Source of the DNA: Plantibacter flavus
Lineage (GTDB): Bacteria > Actinomycetota > Actinomycetes > Actinomycetales > Microbacteriaceae
Assembly (NCBI RefSeq): GCF_900177615.1
Contig: NZ_FXAP01000009.1
Span: 16,662-80,661 of the forward strand
Length of the DNA stretch: 64,000 bases
Direction of reading: 5' to 3'
The stretch's first letter is position 1, and the number at the start of each line of letters is the position of its first letter. The translations under genes and the position numbers were made by a program. Below the pieces are notes generated by a model. That model was given only the letters and a program-made list of their open reading frames with translations. It did not search any database and was not told the origin of the DNA. Below, in pieces: positions 32,059 to 40,616 of this stretch.

Positions 32059-32685
32059 ATGGGACGCATCCATATCGACCTCTTCATGACCCTCGACGGC
32101 GTCGCTCAGGCGCCCGGTGGGCCGGAGGAGGACCCCAGTGACGGGTTCGCGTTCGGCGGCTGGCAGGCGCCGCTCATCGACGAGGTCGACGGGGAGCAGA
32201 TCGACGCCGGCATGGTGGGCATGGACGCCCTCCTGCTCGGGCGACGGACCTACGACATCTTCGCCGGATACTGGCCGCACCAGGAGGGCGGTCAGGACGA
32301 CGGCATCGCGAGGCTCTTCAACCGACTGCCGAAGTACGTCGCGTCACGCGAGGCACGGGAGCTGGGGTGGGCGAACTCGACGCAGCTCGGCCCGGACCTC
32401 CCGGAAGCCGTTCGAGCACTCCGCGAGCGTCACTCGCAGATCCACGTCATCGGCAGCCTCGACCTCGTGCAGACCCTGCTCGCCGACGCACTCTTCGATC
32501 AGCTGAACCTCTGGGTGTACCCGATCACGCTCGGCACCGGGAAGCGCGTCTTCGCAGATGGCACCGTGCCGTCCTCGCTGCGGCTGCTCGGCCCGGCGAC
32601 CACGTCCCCCGCGGGGACGGTCCACCTTCGCTACGAACGGATCGACGGCACACCGGCCACCGGCGACATGGGCGACCCACGATGA
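32059..32685 (+). CDS. Dihydrofolate reductase-like (RibD C-terminal domain) protein
   Basis: A 208-residue RibD_C/DHFR-fold protein. It begins MGRIHIDLFMTLDGVAQAPGG, then MDALLLGRRTYDIFAGYWP, KYVASREA, HVIGSLDLVQTLL and DQLNLWVYPITLGTGKRVF, all typical of this family of NADPH-dependent reductases of unknown substrate, distinct from true folate reductase. ATG at 32059, preceded by GGAGCAGGAC. It shares ATGA with the following amine oxidase gene, so they form a two-gene unit. Confidence 0.9.
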   Translation: MGRIHIDLFMTLDGVAQAPGGPEEDPSDGFAFGGWQAPLIDEVDGEQIDAGMVGMDALLLGRRTYDIFAGYWPHQEGGQDDGIARLFNRLPKYVASREARELGWANSTQLGPDLPEAVRALRERHSQIHVIGSLDLVQTLLADALFDQLNLWVYPITLGTGKRVFADGTVPSSLRLLGPATTSPAGTVHLRYERIDGTPATGDMGDPR

Positions 32686-34091
32686 GCGCGTCGGACGAGG
32701 CGTCGGCGCAGTCGCCCGAAGCCGACATCCGCTACGACACGGTCGTCGTCGGTGCCGGCGTCGCCGGGCTCGTCGCCGCGCGGCTCCTCGCGGCCGCTGG
32801 ACGCATGGTGGTCGTGGTCGAGGCCCGTGACCGGGTCGGCGGGCGGGTGTCGACCGAGCGTCGCGACGGTCAGGTGACCGACCTCGGTGCGTCATGGGTG
32901 CACGGGGTGGATGACAGTGCGGTAGCTGCGGCGGCCGACGCGTTCGGGATGCGGACGGTCGAGTTCACCGTCGGCGGCTACCAGCCGGACAGCCGGCCGA
33001 TCGCGTACTACGGACCCGACGGCGAGCGCCTGTCGGACGCCGAGGCTCGCCGCTTCGCAGAGGACGTCCACGCCCTCGACGCGACGCTGCTCGGTGTCGT
33101 CGCCGAGTCCGCGCCGGACGCGTCCTACCGTGATGTGACCGAGGCGGCGCTCGCGCTGCAGGACTGGGACGCCGAGCGGGTGCAGCGGGTCCGTGAGTAT
33201 CTGGAGCATCGTTCGGAGGAGCAGTACGGCGCGTGGATCGAGGACCTCGCGGCCCACGGGCTCGACGACGATGCGATCGACGGTGACGAGGTCGTGTTCC
33301 CCGAGGGGTACGACGTGCTCCCCCAGCGATTGGCCGAGGGGCTCGACGTGCGCCTGGAGCACGTGGTGACGAACGTGCGGTGGTCCGGAGACGTCGAGGT
33401 CACCGCGCAGGGACCGACTGGCGAGGTGGTGCTGCACGCGGGCTCGGTGGTGGTGACAGTGCCGGTCGGGGTGCTGCAGTCGGAGGAGTTCACGATCGAT
33501 CCCCCGCTGCCGGAGCCCGTCGCCGGCGCACTCTCGCGGTTGCGGATGAACGGGTTCGAGAAAGTGTTCCTGCGGTTCGAGCGGCGGTTCTGGGACGACG
33601 ACGTCTACGCCGTCAGACAGCAAGGACCGGAGAGTCGACGCTGGCACTCCTGGTACGACCTCACGACGGCGCACGGATCGCCGACGCTGCTCACGTTCGC
33701 CGCAGGCCCGACGGCTGTGGAGATCCGGGACTGGGACGAGTCGCGCGTCGTGGAGTCGATCCTCGAGCAGCTGCGGCGCCTGTACGGCGACCGTGTCGAG
33801 GAACCGACGGAGGTGCACGTCACCCGGTGGCAGGACGACCCGTTCTCCCGCGGGTCCTACGCCTACATGACCGTCGGCTCGACGACCGACGACCACGACG
33901 CCCTCGCGACCCCGATCGACGGCGTCCTGCACCTCGCGGGCGAGGCAACCTGGACCGACGACCCCGCGACGGTGACGGCGGCATTCCACTCCGGCCATCG
34001 GGCGGCGGAGCGCGTCCTCGGTCAGTCGATCCCCATCGAGACCCTCTGGCGCGACGAGAGCGCAGTACCGGTCGTCAACCAGCTCAGATAA
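32682..34091 (+). CDS. Flavin-containing amine oxidase family protein
   Basis: A 469-residue FAD amine oxidase. Rossmann motif VVVGAGVAGLVAARLLAAAG at about residues 21-40, second FAD block VVVEARDRVGGRVST, and C-terminal FAD block DGVLHLAGEATWTDDPATV. Middle blocks such as LGASWVHG and WQDDPFSRGSYAYM fit polyamine/monoamine-oxidase-like proteins. Substrate unknown. The ATG overlaps the upstream stop by 4 bases and the gene is 44 bases from the YCII gene. Confidence 0.9.
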   Translation: MSASDEASAQSPEADIRYDTVVVGAGVAGLVAARLLAAAGRMVVVVEARDRVGGRVSTERRDGQVTDLGASWVHGVDDSAVAAAADAFGMRTVEFTVGGYQPDSRPIAYYGPDGERLSDAEARRFAEDVHALDATLLGVVAESAPDASYRDVTEAALALQDWDAERVQRVREYLEHRSEEQYGAWIEDLAAHGLDDDAIDGDEVVFPEGYDVLPQRLAEGLDVRLEHVVTNVRWSGDVEVTAQGPTGEVVLHAGSVVVTVPVGVLQSEEFTIDPPLPEPVAGALSRLRMNGFEKVFLRFERRFWDDDVYAVRQQGPESRRWHSWYDLTTAHGSPTLLTFAAGPTAVEIRDWDESRVVESILEQLRRLYGDRVEEPTEVHVTRWQDDPFSRGSYAYMTVGSTTDDHDALATPIDGVLHLAGEATWTDDPATVTAAFHSGHRAAERVLGQSIPIETLWRDESAVPVVNQLR

Positions 34092-34135
34092 CGACCACGA
34101 GTGCGCTCTCGCGAGCGTTGAGAGAGAGGAACCGT

Positions 34136-34459
34136 ATGCGATTCATGATGTTCGTCCTCACGGACCCCGTGCCCGACGAGCCCATCGACGACTCGGACGT
34201 CGACCACTGGGTCCAGGAGCTGGACACGACGCGGCGGCGACTCCTCGGCGACGTGCTCGATCCGAGCGAGGCGCGCGGCGTCCGTGTCCGCGCCGGCGAG
34301 CGCCTGGTCACCAACGGCCCGATCCCAGGAGCGACCGACACGCTCTGGGGCTTCGACATCCTCGAGTGCGCCGACCTCGACGAGGCGATCGACGTCGCCG
34401 CCCGCCACCCGATGGCCCGCAACGGCCGCCTGGAGCTGCGCCCGTTCCCGAGTTCGTAG
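34136..34459 (+). CDS. YCII-related domain protein
   Basis: A 107-residue DGPF/YCII-type protein. It starts MRFMMFVLTDP, has GERLVTNGPIPGATDTLWGFDILEC, and ends with AARHPMARNGRLELRPF, the standard pattern of this ferredoxin-like fold. Such proteins often accompany sigma factors or act in small-molecule turnover; no function is known. The start at 34136 has GAGAGAGGAA upstream. Last gene of the group starting at 32059. Confidence 0.88.
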   Translation: MRFMMFVLTDPVPDEPIDDSDVDHWVQELDTTRRRLLGDVLDPSEARGVRVRAGERLVTNGPIPGATDTLWGFDILECADLDEAIDVAARHPMARNGRLELRPFPSS

Positions 34460-34550
34460 GGCTTCGCCCGGAGGACCGCGAACGAGTCCGGCGAGCTGCC
34501 GCGATCCGCAACCCATGGGAGGTCGGTCAAGCCAGGAGGCGAGTATCCCC

Positions 34551-34556
34551 TAGCCT
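34551..34556 (+). promoter_or_regulatory. -10 hexamer for a probably leaderless small gene
   Basis: TAGCCT ends 6 bases before the ATG at 34563, the same spacing as at 4726-4738. No ribosome site precedes the ATG, supporting leaderless expression. Confidence 0.45.
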
Positions 34557-34562
34557 CGGGGC

Positions 34563-34751
34563 ATGCAGATCGAATACGTCTACTCTTTCGCCTCCGCTCT
34601 CTGGCTGACCGTCGCCATCCTCGCGGGCGGCTACGCGCGCACCCGCAACCGGTCGGCTTGGATCTGGTTCCTGCTCGTCTTGTTCTTCGGACCGATCGGC
34701 GCGTTCCTCCTGGTCGTCTTCCCCGCGGCGGAGCGGAAGCCGACGAGCTGA
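34563..34751 (+). CDS. Small membrane protein
   Basis: A 62-residue protein with two hydrophobic segments (about residues 6-23 and 32-53) split by a basic ARTRNRSAW turn, ending in a charged tail. It resembles short PLDc_N-like actinobacterial membrane proteins (FFGPIGAFLLVVFP). Function unknown. The ATG lies 6 bases after a TAGCCT hexamer, so it is probably leaderless and independent of the YCII gene 103 bases upstream. Confidence 0.7.
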   Translation: MQIEYVYSFASALWLTVAILAGGYARTRNRSAWIWFLLVLFFGPIGAFLLVVFPAAERKPTS

Positions 34752-34776
34752 GCGGCCCCGACGCGGATCACCGTTC

Positions 34777-35634
34777 TCAGGAGCCCGCCGCCAGGCCTGG
34801 CAGGGATTGGGCCCCGATGACGGCGAGGAGTCGGAGTTTCTCGGAGCTCTCACTGCCGGGTTCTGCGGTGTAGACGAGCAGGCGGTGGGACTGGTCGGGG
34901 TCCAGCAGCGTCTGGCAGTGCAGTTCCAGCTCGCCGACCTCAGGGTGGAGGAACCGCTTGACCTCCGTCGGGCGGAGCCCGACCTCCTGCGCGGCCCACA
35001 ACTCACGGAAGTCCTCGCTCCGTTCCAGCAGTGCGTTCGCGAGTCGTTCCGCACGCGATCCGGGACCGCGCATCGTGACGACCTCGCGGAGCCCGGCAGC
35101 GTACACGCGCGAGAGCAGCCGGCGATCGGCAGGCGGGTAGGCCGCGCTCGCCGTCGGATCGGTGAACCACCGGTAGCCCAGGCTCCGGTCGTCGCCGATG
35201 AACCGGGAGGCGTCGCCGTTGAGCGCGACGGCCATCGGCGTCTGGCGAAGCGTCTCGCCGAGTTCGTTGATGATCTCGGCCGGTGTGTCCTGCAAGCGGT
35301 CGAGGATCCGCAGCAGACCGGGGCCGACATGGTCGCCGTGCGCTCCTCGCGCGGGAGGAGTGCGCCCGGCCAGCCGGAAGACGTGGTCCCGTTCGTCGAG
35401 GGAGAGGTGCAGGCCCTGCGCGATCGCGGCGATCATCTGTTCGGACGGTTGCGGCCCCACCCCGCGCTCGAGCCGCGCGTAGTAGTCGGTCGACATGTTG
35501 CAGAGCGCCGCGACCTCCTCCCGGCGGAGTCCGTCCGTCCGTCGCCGCGGACCGCGCGGCAGACCGACGTCCTCAGGCTGGAGCTGGTGCCGACGGTGGC
35601 TGAGGAAGGTCGCCAGACCCGGTCGATCGATCAT
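34777..35634 (-). CDS. Helix-turn-helix regulator with MmyB-like ligand domain
   Basis: A 285-residue XRE-type regulator. N-terminal HTH with RTDGLRREEVAALCNMSTDY and YARLERGVGPQPSEQ, then the MmyB-like ligand-binding PAS-type domain with RFIGDDRSLGYRWFTDPTA and the C-terminal LDPDQSHRLLVYTAEPGS. In actinobacteria these regulators often sit beside and repress an SDR gene; here the divergent gene at 35877 is an SDR. The start at 35634 (MIDRPGLATFLSHRR) is the usual family N-terminus and has GGAAAAGGAGC upstream. Confidence 0.92.
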   Translation of the reverse strand: MIDRPGLATFLSHRRHQLQPEDVGLPRGPRRRTDGLRREEVAALCNMSTDYYARLERGVGPQPSEQMIAAIAQGLHLSLDERDHVFRLAGRTPPARGAHGDHVGPGLLRILDRLQDTPAEIINELGETLRQTPMAVALNGDASRFIGDDRSLGYRWFTDPTASAAYPPADRRLLSRVYAAGLREVVTMRGPGSRAERLANALLERSEDFRELWAAQEVGLRPTEVKRFLHPEVGELELHCQTLLDPDQSHRLLVYTAEPGSESSEKLRLLAVIGAQSLPGLAAGS

Positions 35635-35876
35635 CGCGCTCCTTTTCCTGTTGCAGTCGGTCGAGTCCCTTTCTATCGTGCGTGGGCGCGGACAGCCACG
35701 GCCTGTCGATCCACCCCGAGCGAGGATGACCGCAGTCGAGTTGTCTCCGAGCCGCAGCAGAGGTATCCACGGACCGACGATCAGTGGATGAACCGGTCCT
35801 GGCACCCGCGGTGGGCGAGACCGCAGTCTGGGTCCTACACACCACGCTGTGCCACCTCTCAGACGAAGGACCGACC

Positions 35877-36797
35877 ATGCCACGAACACCCGCGTTCACC
35901 ATCCCCGACCTGACCGGGTCGTTCGCCGTCGTCACCGGCGCGAGCGACGGCCTCGGTCGGGTCATTGCCACCGACCTTGCCCGGGCGGGCGCCGAGGTCC
36001 TCCTGCCCGTGCGCTCAACGACGAAAGGCGAGCACGTCGCCGACGGTATCCGTGCTGCGGTTCCGGGCGCGGCGGTGTCGGTCCGTCGTCTGGACCTCGC
36101 CTCCTTGGAGTCCGTCTCGGCGCTCGTCGACCGACTCACGACGGAGGGCCGCACGATCGACCTGCTCGTCAACAACGCCGGCGTGATGACGCCGCCGGAG
36201 CGGCAGGAGACGCGGGACGGCTTCGAGCTGCAGTTCGGCGTCAACCACCTCGGCCACTTCGCGCTGACCCTCGGTCTGCTGCCGCTGCTCAAGGCCGGTG
36301 GAGCGCGCGTCACGCATCAGACGAGCATCGCCGCCCGGAGCGGCTCGATCAACTGGGACGACCTCGACTGGAAGAACAGCTACGACGGGATGCGGGCCTA
36401 TCAGCAGTCCAAGATCGCCGTGGCCCTGTTCGCGCGCGAACTCGATGCCCGCAGCAGAGCCGGCGGCTGGGGTGTCTCCAGCAACCTGTCCCACCCAGGA
36501 GTCTCCCCCACCAATCTGTTGGCGGCACAACCGGGCATGGGTCGGCAGCGGGACACCGGAGCCCGTCGCGTGGTCAGTCTGCTCTCACGCCTGGGCGTTG
36601 CGGGCTCGGTGTCGAGTGCCGCTCAGCCCGCGCTCATGGCTGCGACGGCTTCGACCGCGCGAGGCGACGAGTTCTACGGCCCGGTCAGGACCATCGGTGG
36701 CCGACCAGCGCTCCTCCCGGCCCTGTGGCCGCCGATGCGGAACCTGCACGACGCGCGTCGGCTCTGGGACGAATCCGAGCGGCTCATCGGACGGTGA
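35877..36797 (+). CDS. Short-chain dehydrogenase/reductase
   Basis: A 306-residue [55 protein letters not shown], and the catalytic YQQSK. C-terminal [11 protein letters not shown] fits the same retinol-dehydrogenase-like subgroup as the SDR at 30494, but identity is only moderate. ATG at 35877 with GAAGGA upstream. The 242-base gap to the divergent MmyB-type regulator should hold both promoters; I saw no strong palindrome there. Confidence 0.9.
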   Translation: MPRTPAFTIPDLTGSFAVVTGASDGLGRVIATDLARAGAEVLLPVRSTTKGEHVADGIRAAVPGAAVSVRRLDLASLESVSALVDRLTTEGRTIDLLVNNAGVMTPPERQETRDGFELQFGVNHLGHFALTLGLLPLLKAGGARVTHQTSIAARSGSINWDDLDWKNSYDGMRAYQQSKIAVALFARELDARSRAGGWGVSSNLSHPGVSPTNLLAAQPGMGRQRDTGARRVVSLLSRLGVAGSVSSAAQPALMAATASTARGDEFYGPVRTIGGRPALLPALWPPMRNLHDARRLWDESERLIGR

Positions 36798-36918
36798 CGC
36801 GGCGGCTGGGCGCTGGTCGGACGGCCGGCGCTCCGAGCACGCCCGCCGGAACCCCTGGAGGTCACCGCCACCCCGGGCGACCGGCGGCGTGCTTCGACGT
36901 GATTCGCATGGTCGCGCC

Positions 36919-37908
36919 CTACGGGAGCGGAGGCGCCCCGTCCGCGCCGCACGCGATGCGGAGCATCCGCATCGCTGTCGCGTGGAGGAGTGCTCTGAGG
37001 TCTTCAGGCTCGTCGACGATCACCGCATGATCTCCCAGCCCGGCTATCACCGCTGGAAGCCAGTCGAGGCGTTTGGCTCGGATCGAAAGCCGATGCCAGC
37101 CGGGTGCGTCCTCGATCGACTCCACGACGGCCACGATCTCCGGGAAGTGGGCCCGGATCTGTGGGACGCTCGCCTGGATGCGCAACCGGACGTGCCATCG
37201 GTAGTCCGCCCCCGCGAAGCGATCGACGAGTGGAGGGCGCTCCGCTCGAACAACCGGGCCCGAGACGACGCCGGGCAACGTCCGCGCCGATCGGATGCGG
37301 TCGACCCGGAAGGTGCGCTCCTCCGCTCGCTCGACGTCGAACGCGTCCAGGTACCAACGACCGGCATGGACGAGCAGGTCGAACGGATGCACCGTGCGAC
37401 GCGAGGGCGTGTCCTCCGCGTCGCGATAGCGCAATTCCACGAGGCGTCTCGCTCGGAGCGCGTCCGACACGGTGAGCAGGACTCCCGCGTCGGGCACGTC
37501 GTGGCGCGACGGTCTCAGTGCTGCGGCCTGCAGGACCGCCTCGACTCGTTCCACGGATGCGGCCGGGAGGGAACGCCGGACCTTCGCGAGGGCGATCTGC
37601 GCTGCGACGTCCGGGGAGTGCGAGGACGACTGGGCTTCACTCAAGCCGAGGAAGACGGCGACCGCTTCCTCGTCAGTGAGCATGATCGGCGACACCCGTC
37701 GGCCGACGGCGAGGCGGTACCCACCGTAGCGACCGCGCACCGATTCGATCGGGACATCCATGTCTACGAGACGCTGCACGGAGCGGCGCACGGTCCGCTC
37801 ATCGACGCCCAACCGCTCGGCGAGCTCTGGCACGCTGCGGATCTCCGCGGACTGCAGCAGCTCGAGCAACTGCAGCGCTCGAGCAGTCGGCGAGCTGGCA
37901 TGTCCCAT
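36919..37908 (-). CDS. WYL-domain helix-turn-helix regulator (YafY type)
   Basis: A 329-residue regulator: N-terminal HTH_11 (SVPELAERLGVDERTVRRSV), GRYGGYRLAVG wing, a central WYL domain with RTVHPFDLLVHAGRWYLDAFD, and a C-terminal WCX-type extension. WYL domains bind nucleotides or other ligands. It is divergent from the VOC gene at 38005, and a 27-base inverted repeat lies 9 bases upstream of its own start. The 121 bases between its stop and the upstream SDR gene contain no feature I recognise. Confidence 0.92.
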   Translation of the reverse strand: MGHASSPTARALQLLELLQSAEIRSVPELAERLGVDERTVRRSVQRLVDMDVPIESVRGRYGGYRLAVGRRVSPIMLTDEEAVAVFLGLSEAQSSSHSPDVAAQIALAKVRRSLPAASVERVEAVLQAAALRPSRHDVPDAGVLLTVSDALRARRLVELRYRDAEDTPSRRTVHPFDLLVHAGRWYLDAFDVERAEERTFRVDRIRSARTLPGVVSGPVVRAERPPLVDRFAGADYRWHVRLRIQASVPQIRAHFPEIVAVVESIEDAPGWHRLSIRAKRLDWLPAVIAGLGDHAVIVDEPEDLRALLHATAMRMLRIACGADGAPPLP

Positions 37909-37916
37909 CTCCTGAG

Positions 37917-37943
37917 AATACCGGGCGTAAACAGTCCGGTATT
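37917..37943. promoter_or_regulatory. Perfect 8-base inverted repeat (WYL regulator operator candidate)
   Basis: AATACCGG (37917-37924) and CCGGTATT (37936-37943) form a perfect inverted repeat separated by 11 bases. Half-site centres are about 19 bases apart, suiting a dimer on one DNA face. It lies between the divergent WYL regulator and VOC genes and immediately upstream of the regulator start. Confidence 0.6.
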
Positions 37944-38004
37944 GGCTCTATCGTCGTCACCGCCCCGCACCTGTGGGGAAACACCACCAGCCAAGGAGAC
38001 ACGC

Positions 38005-38403
38005 ATGCAACTCGCAGCCACCCGGATCATCACTGACGACGTCGACACCCTGGTCACGTTCTACGAGCGGGTCACCGGTGTGACCGCGGCACGATTGCAC
38101 CCACTGTTCGCCGAGGTGCGCACCGACACCGGCACGCTCGCCATCGCCAGTTCAGCGACCATCCCACTGTTGGGCGAGGACGCCGCAGCGCCGCATGCCA
38201 ACCGATCCGTCATCCTCGATCTGCTCGTCGATGACGTCGACGCGATCTACGCGACGCTCCAGGGCGTCGTGGAGACGTTCGTGAACGAGCCGACGACCAT
38301 GCCGTGGGGCAACCGGTCGCTGCTGTTCCGCGACCCCGACGGCAACCTCGTCAACGTCTTCACCCCGACCACCGCTGACGCGAGCAAGCGGGTCGCATTG
38401 TGA
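38005..38403 (+). CDS. VOC-family (glyoxalase/bleomycin-resistance fold) protein
   Basis: A 132-residue vicinal-oxygen-chelate protein, with MQLAATRIITDDVDTLVTFY at the start, LDLLVDDVDAIYATL in the middle and the C-terminal SLLFRDPDGNLVNVFTP. Metal ligand positions are incomplete by eye, so catalytic activity is uncertain; many such proteins bind small toxins. AAGGAG lies upstream of the ATG. Probably controlled by the divergent WYL regulator through 37917-37943. Confidence 0.88.
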   Translation: MQLAATRIITDDVDTLVTFYERVTGVTAARLHPLFAEVRTDTGTLAIASSATIPLLGEDAAAPHANRSVILDLLVDDVDAIYATLQGVVETFVNEPTTMPWGNRSLLFRDPDGNLVNVFTPTTADASKRVAL

Positions 38404-38418
38404 ACCTGGACGTGCGGC

Positions 38419-39048
38419 CTACGCCGGGATGACGCTCGGGATGAGTCGCGGCGCTGGAGGGAGCGGTCCGTGCCGGTCGGACGCACGCAGTCCGTCGATC
38501 ACGAGTGCGGCGTAGCGTCGCGCAGCTCGGACGCGCTCCGTCTCCGTCGTACTCGAGAGTCCGCGAGCCGCGAGCAGGACCACGAGGAAGTCGTCGAGGA
38601 CGAAGTCCGCGCGCAGCGCGCCGACGTCGATGGCACGACGAGCGACGGCGGTGATCGCCCGCACGGCCTGTTCACGCTGGGTCCGGAAGTCGACGGCATC
38701 GGGGTAGGCGGCGAGGAACGCGTCCGTGAACCCCTGGTTCCGAGCGTTGAGGACCAAAACCTCCTCGATGATGCTGCGGAATCCACGCCAGGGGTCGACG
38801 TCCGCGAGCGCGTCGACCACGATCGAGCGGCAGTCGTCGAGCTCGTTCACGAATGCAGCTCTGACGAGATCGGCTTTGGTCGGGAACCGTCGGTACAGGG
38901 TGGCCGGCCCGACACCGGCTCGGCGGGCGATCTCTCGCATCGTCACGTGGAGACCGTCGGTCCCGAACAGTTCACGGGCTGCCGCGAGGACGCGGTCGCG
39001 GTTCTCCTGCGCGTCGGAACGCAGGTTCTGAGGCAGTGTCGCGGACAT
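38419..39048 (-). CDS. TetR-family transcriptional regulator
   Basis: A 209-residue TetR regulator. HTH: RVLAAARELFGTDGLHVTMREIARRAGVGPATLYRRFPTK spans residues about 19-58, matching the family. The C-terminal domain is of the SbtR/TetR_C type. Start taken at the ATG at 39048; GTG (39057) and TTG (39066) in frame are possible but would extend into the palindrome ATGTG-TCT-CACAT. Divergent from the quinone-oxidoreductase-like gene at 39135, its likely target. Confidence 0.92.
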   Translation of the reverse strand: MSATLPQNLRSDAQENRDRVLAAARELFGTDGLHVTMREIARRAGVGPATLYRRFPTKADLVRAAFVNELDDCRSIVVDALADVDPWRGFRSIIEEVLVLNARNQGFTDAFLAAYPDAVDFRTQREQAVRAITAVARRAIDVGALRADFVLDDFLVVLLAARGLSSTTETERVRAARRYAALVIDGLRASDRHGPLPPAPRLIPSVIPA

Positions 39049-39059
39049 GTGTCTCACAT
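39047..39059. promoter_or_regulatory. Short palindrome at the TetR start (autoregulation candidate)
   Basis: ATGTG and CACAT flank TCT, a perfect 5-base inverted repeat at 39047-39059, overlapping the TetR start codon and lying 75 bases upstream of the divergent oxidoreductase. Short arms, so tentative. Confidence 0.35.
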
Positions 39060-39134
39060 TACTCAAGTGGACGGGTGCGTCCGTTACGTTGCGGGAGGCG
39101 GGTCAGATCCCTCGTCGCGAAACGGAGTGCACCC

Positions 39135-40097
39135 ATGCGCGCAGTGATCATCCGGACCTTCGGCGACCCGAGTGGGATGGAGGTGACGGACCTGCCCGTC
39201 CCCACGCCCGGGGCCGGTTGTGTCCTCGTTCGAACGGAGGCCGTCGGGGTCGGCGGGGTCGACGTCGTGATCCGCCGGGGCGGGATCGCCGAAGCCGCCC
39301 GGGACTCGGGGATGATCCCGGGGAGTGAAGCCGCAGGCGTCATCACCGCGACCGGGCCCGACGTCGACCCCGCGTGGGTCGGTCGACGGGTCTGGGCGTT
39401 CACGGGGACCTCGGGCGCGTACGCCGAGTACGTGATCGCGCGCGCCGACGAGATCGTCGATTTGCCGTCCGACCTGACGTCCGTCCAGGCGGTGACGCTG
39501 GGCAGCGCTTTCCCGGTCGCGCACTTCGCGCTCGAACGCGCTCGCCTGGCCGAGGGCGAATCCGTCCTCGTGCGCGGGGCCGCCGGGAGTATCGGCCTGG
39601 CCGGCGTCGAGCTCGCCGCTCGTGCCGGCGCCGGCGTCATCGCCGTCACCACCTCATCTTCCGAACGCGGGGAACGTCTGCGGGCGTTCGGTGCAGCCCA
39701 CGTGCTCGACCGCTCCGGCGCAGGCGATGCGGACGCCCCGGCGAAGTTCGACGTCATCCTCGACGTCGTCGGCGGTCCCGATCTCCCCCGGTTCATCGAG
39801 CGGCTCTCGCCGAACGGCCGCCTGATCGCCGTGGGCGTGGTGGGCGGGTTCCCGCCCGCCGACTTCGGCACGGCTCTCCTGGCCGGCTTCCGCCGATCGA
39901 TCACCTTCGGAACCCTGAGCCTCGACACCGTGCCGCGCGCGGAACTCGCGAGGGTGCGAACCGAGGTGTTCGACGACGCCGTCCGAGGCACGCTCTCACC
40001 GGTGGTCCACGACACCCTGCCGCTGAGCGACGCAGCCGAGGCGCACCGTCTCATGGACGCCGGGGACGTCTTCGGGCGCATCGTGCTCGTCCCCTGA
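39135..40097 (+). CDS. Zinc-independent quinone oxidoreductase-like MDR protein
   Basis: A 320-residue medium-chain dehydrogenase/reductase of the quinone oxidoreductase group. N-terminal GroES-like part begins MRAVIIRTFGDPSGMEVTDLP; PGSEAAGVITATG follows, then the NADPH-binding motif RGAAGSIGLAGVELAARAGA. The catalytic zinc Cys/His set is missing, as in QOR enzymes. Start ATG at 39135 with GGAG upstream. Probably repressed by the divergent TetR regulator. Confidence 0.9.
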   Translation: MRAVIIRTFGDPSGMEVTDLPVPTPGAGCVLVRTEAVGVGGVDVVIRRGGIAEAARDSGMIPGSEAAGVITATGPDVDPAWVGRRVWAFTGTSGAYAEYVIARADEIVDLPSDLTSVQAVTLGSAFPVAHFALERARLAEGESVLVRGAAGSIGLAGVELAARAGAGVIAVTTSSSERGERLRAFGAAHVLDRSGAGDADAPAKFDVILDVVGGPDLPRFIERLSPNGRLIAVGVVGGFPPADFGTALLAGFRRSITFGTLSLDTVPRAELARVRTEVFDDAVRGTLSPVVHDTLPLSDAAEAHRLMDAGDVFGRIVLVP

Positions 40098-40131
40098 GTC
40101 GGCTGACGAGGCAGGCACAGATCCGCCACCA

Positions 40132-40497
40132 CTACAGCCAGATCGTCGCCAGCCAGATCTCGACGGCGGCGAGCACCAGCAGGGCGACGTTCAGCCCGAG
40201 CACCCGGATCTCGCCGCGACGCAGGTGCAGGGTGATGCCACCGATCTGCACCAGGACCAGCCCGACCGCCGCAGCGACGGTCAACCAGGTGAGGACGCCC
40301 ACGAGCGGGGGCAGGATGAGGCCGATCACGCCCAGCACTTCGAGCAGTCCGATCACTCGAACCGCCGAGAGCGGCATGCCGTCGACCCACGCCATCATCG
40401 GGCGGAGCTGCTCTGCAGAGCGGACGAGCTTCATGCCGCCCGAGTACAGGTACAGGACCGCGAGCAGTCCTGCGACGATCCAGTAGGCGATGACCAT
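40132..40497 (-). CDS. DoxX-like membrane protein
   Basis: A 121-residue protein with four hydrophobic helices of the DoxX/DoxD-like type: YWIVAGLLAVLYLYSGGMKL, VIGLLEVLGVIGLILPPLVG, LTVAAAVGLVLVQIGGI and LNVALLVLAAVEIWLA. Members are poorly understood and are linked to redox or thiosulfate metabolism. ATG at 40497 follows GGAGG by 6 bases; a TTG two codons upstream is not needed. Divergent from the HxlR regulator, with a shared operator-like palindrome between them. Confidence 0.88.
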   Translation of the reverse strand: MVIAYWIVAGLLAVLYLYSGGMKLVRSAEQLRPMMAWVDGMPLSAVRVIGLLEVLGVIGLILPPLVGVLTWLTVAAAVGLVLVQIGGITLHLRRGEIRVLGLNVALLVLAAVEIWLATIWL

Positions 40498-40520
40498 GTG
40501 CAACCTCCGAGTGCGTGTGT

Positions 40521-40550
40521 GCGTTGACGGTTACGATGGGTAACCAACGC
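40521..40550. promoter_or_regulatory. HxlR operator candidate between doxX and hxlR genes
   Basis: GGTTAC (40529-40534) and GTAACC (40540-40545) form a perfect inverted repeat with a 5-base spacer. An outer pair, GCGTTG (40521-40526) and CAACGC (40545-40550), extends it to 30 bases. TTGACG at 40524-40529 and TACGAT at 40532-40537 lie within, so binding would block promoters in this divergent gap. Confidence 0.6.
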
Positions 40551-40616
40551 AAGTGTGGACCGGATCGGACCGGCGTACAAAAGGCACACGCGTGTGACCG
40601 AGCCGCGAGGGGTGCC

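Noticed and set aside
35635..35876. Operator for the MmyB-type regulator
   Set aside because: The gap has short similar words (GCAGTCG) but no symmetric site I could defend.
36298..38403. Single 701-codon frame reading from the SDR gene into the VOC gene
   Set aside because: Only the last 132 codons (from 38005, with AAGGAG) look like a protein family; the rest is antisense to the WYL regulator.
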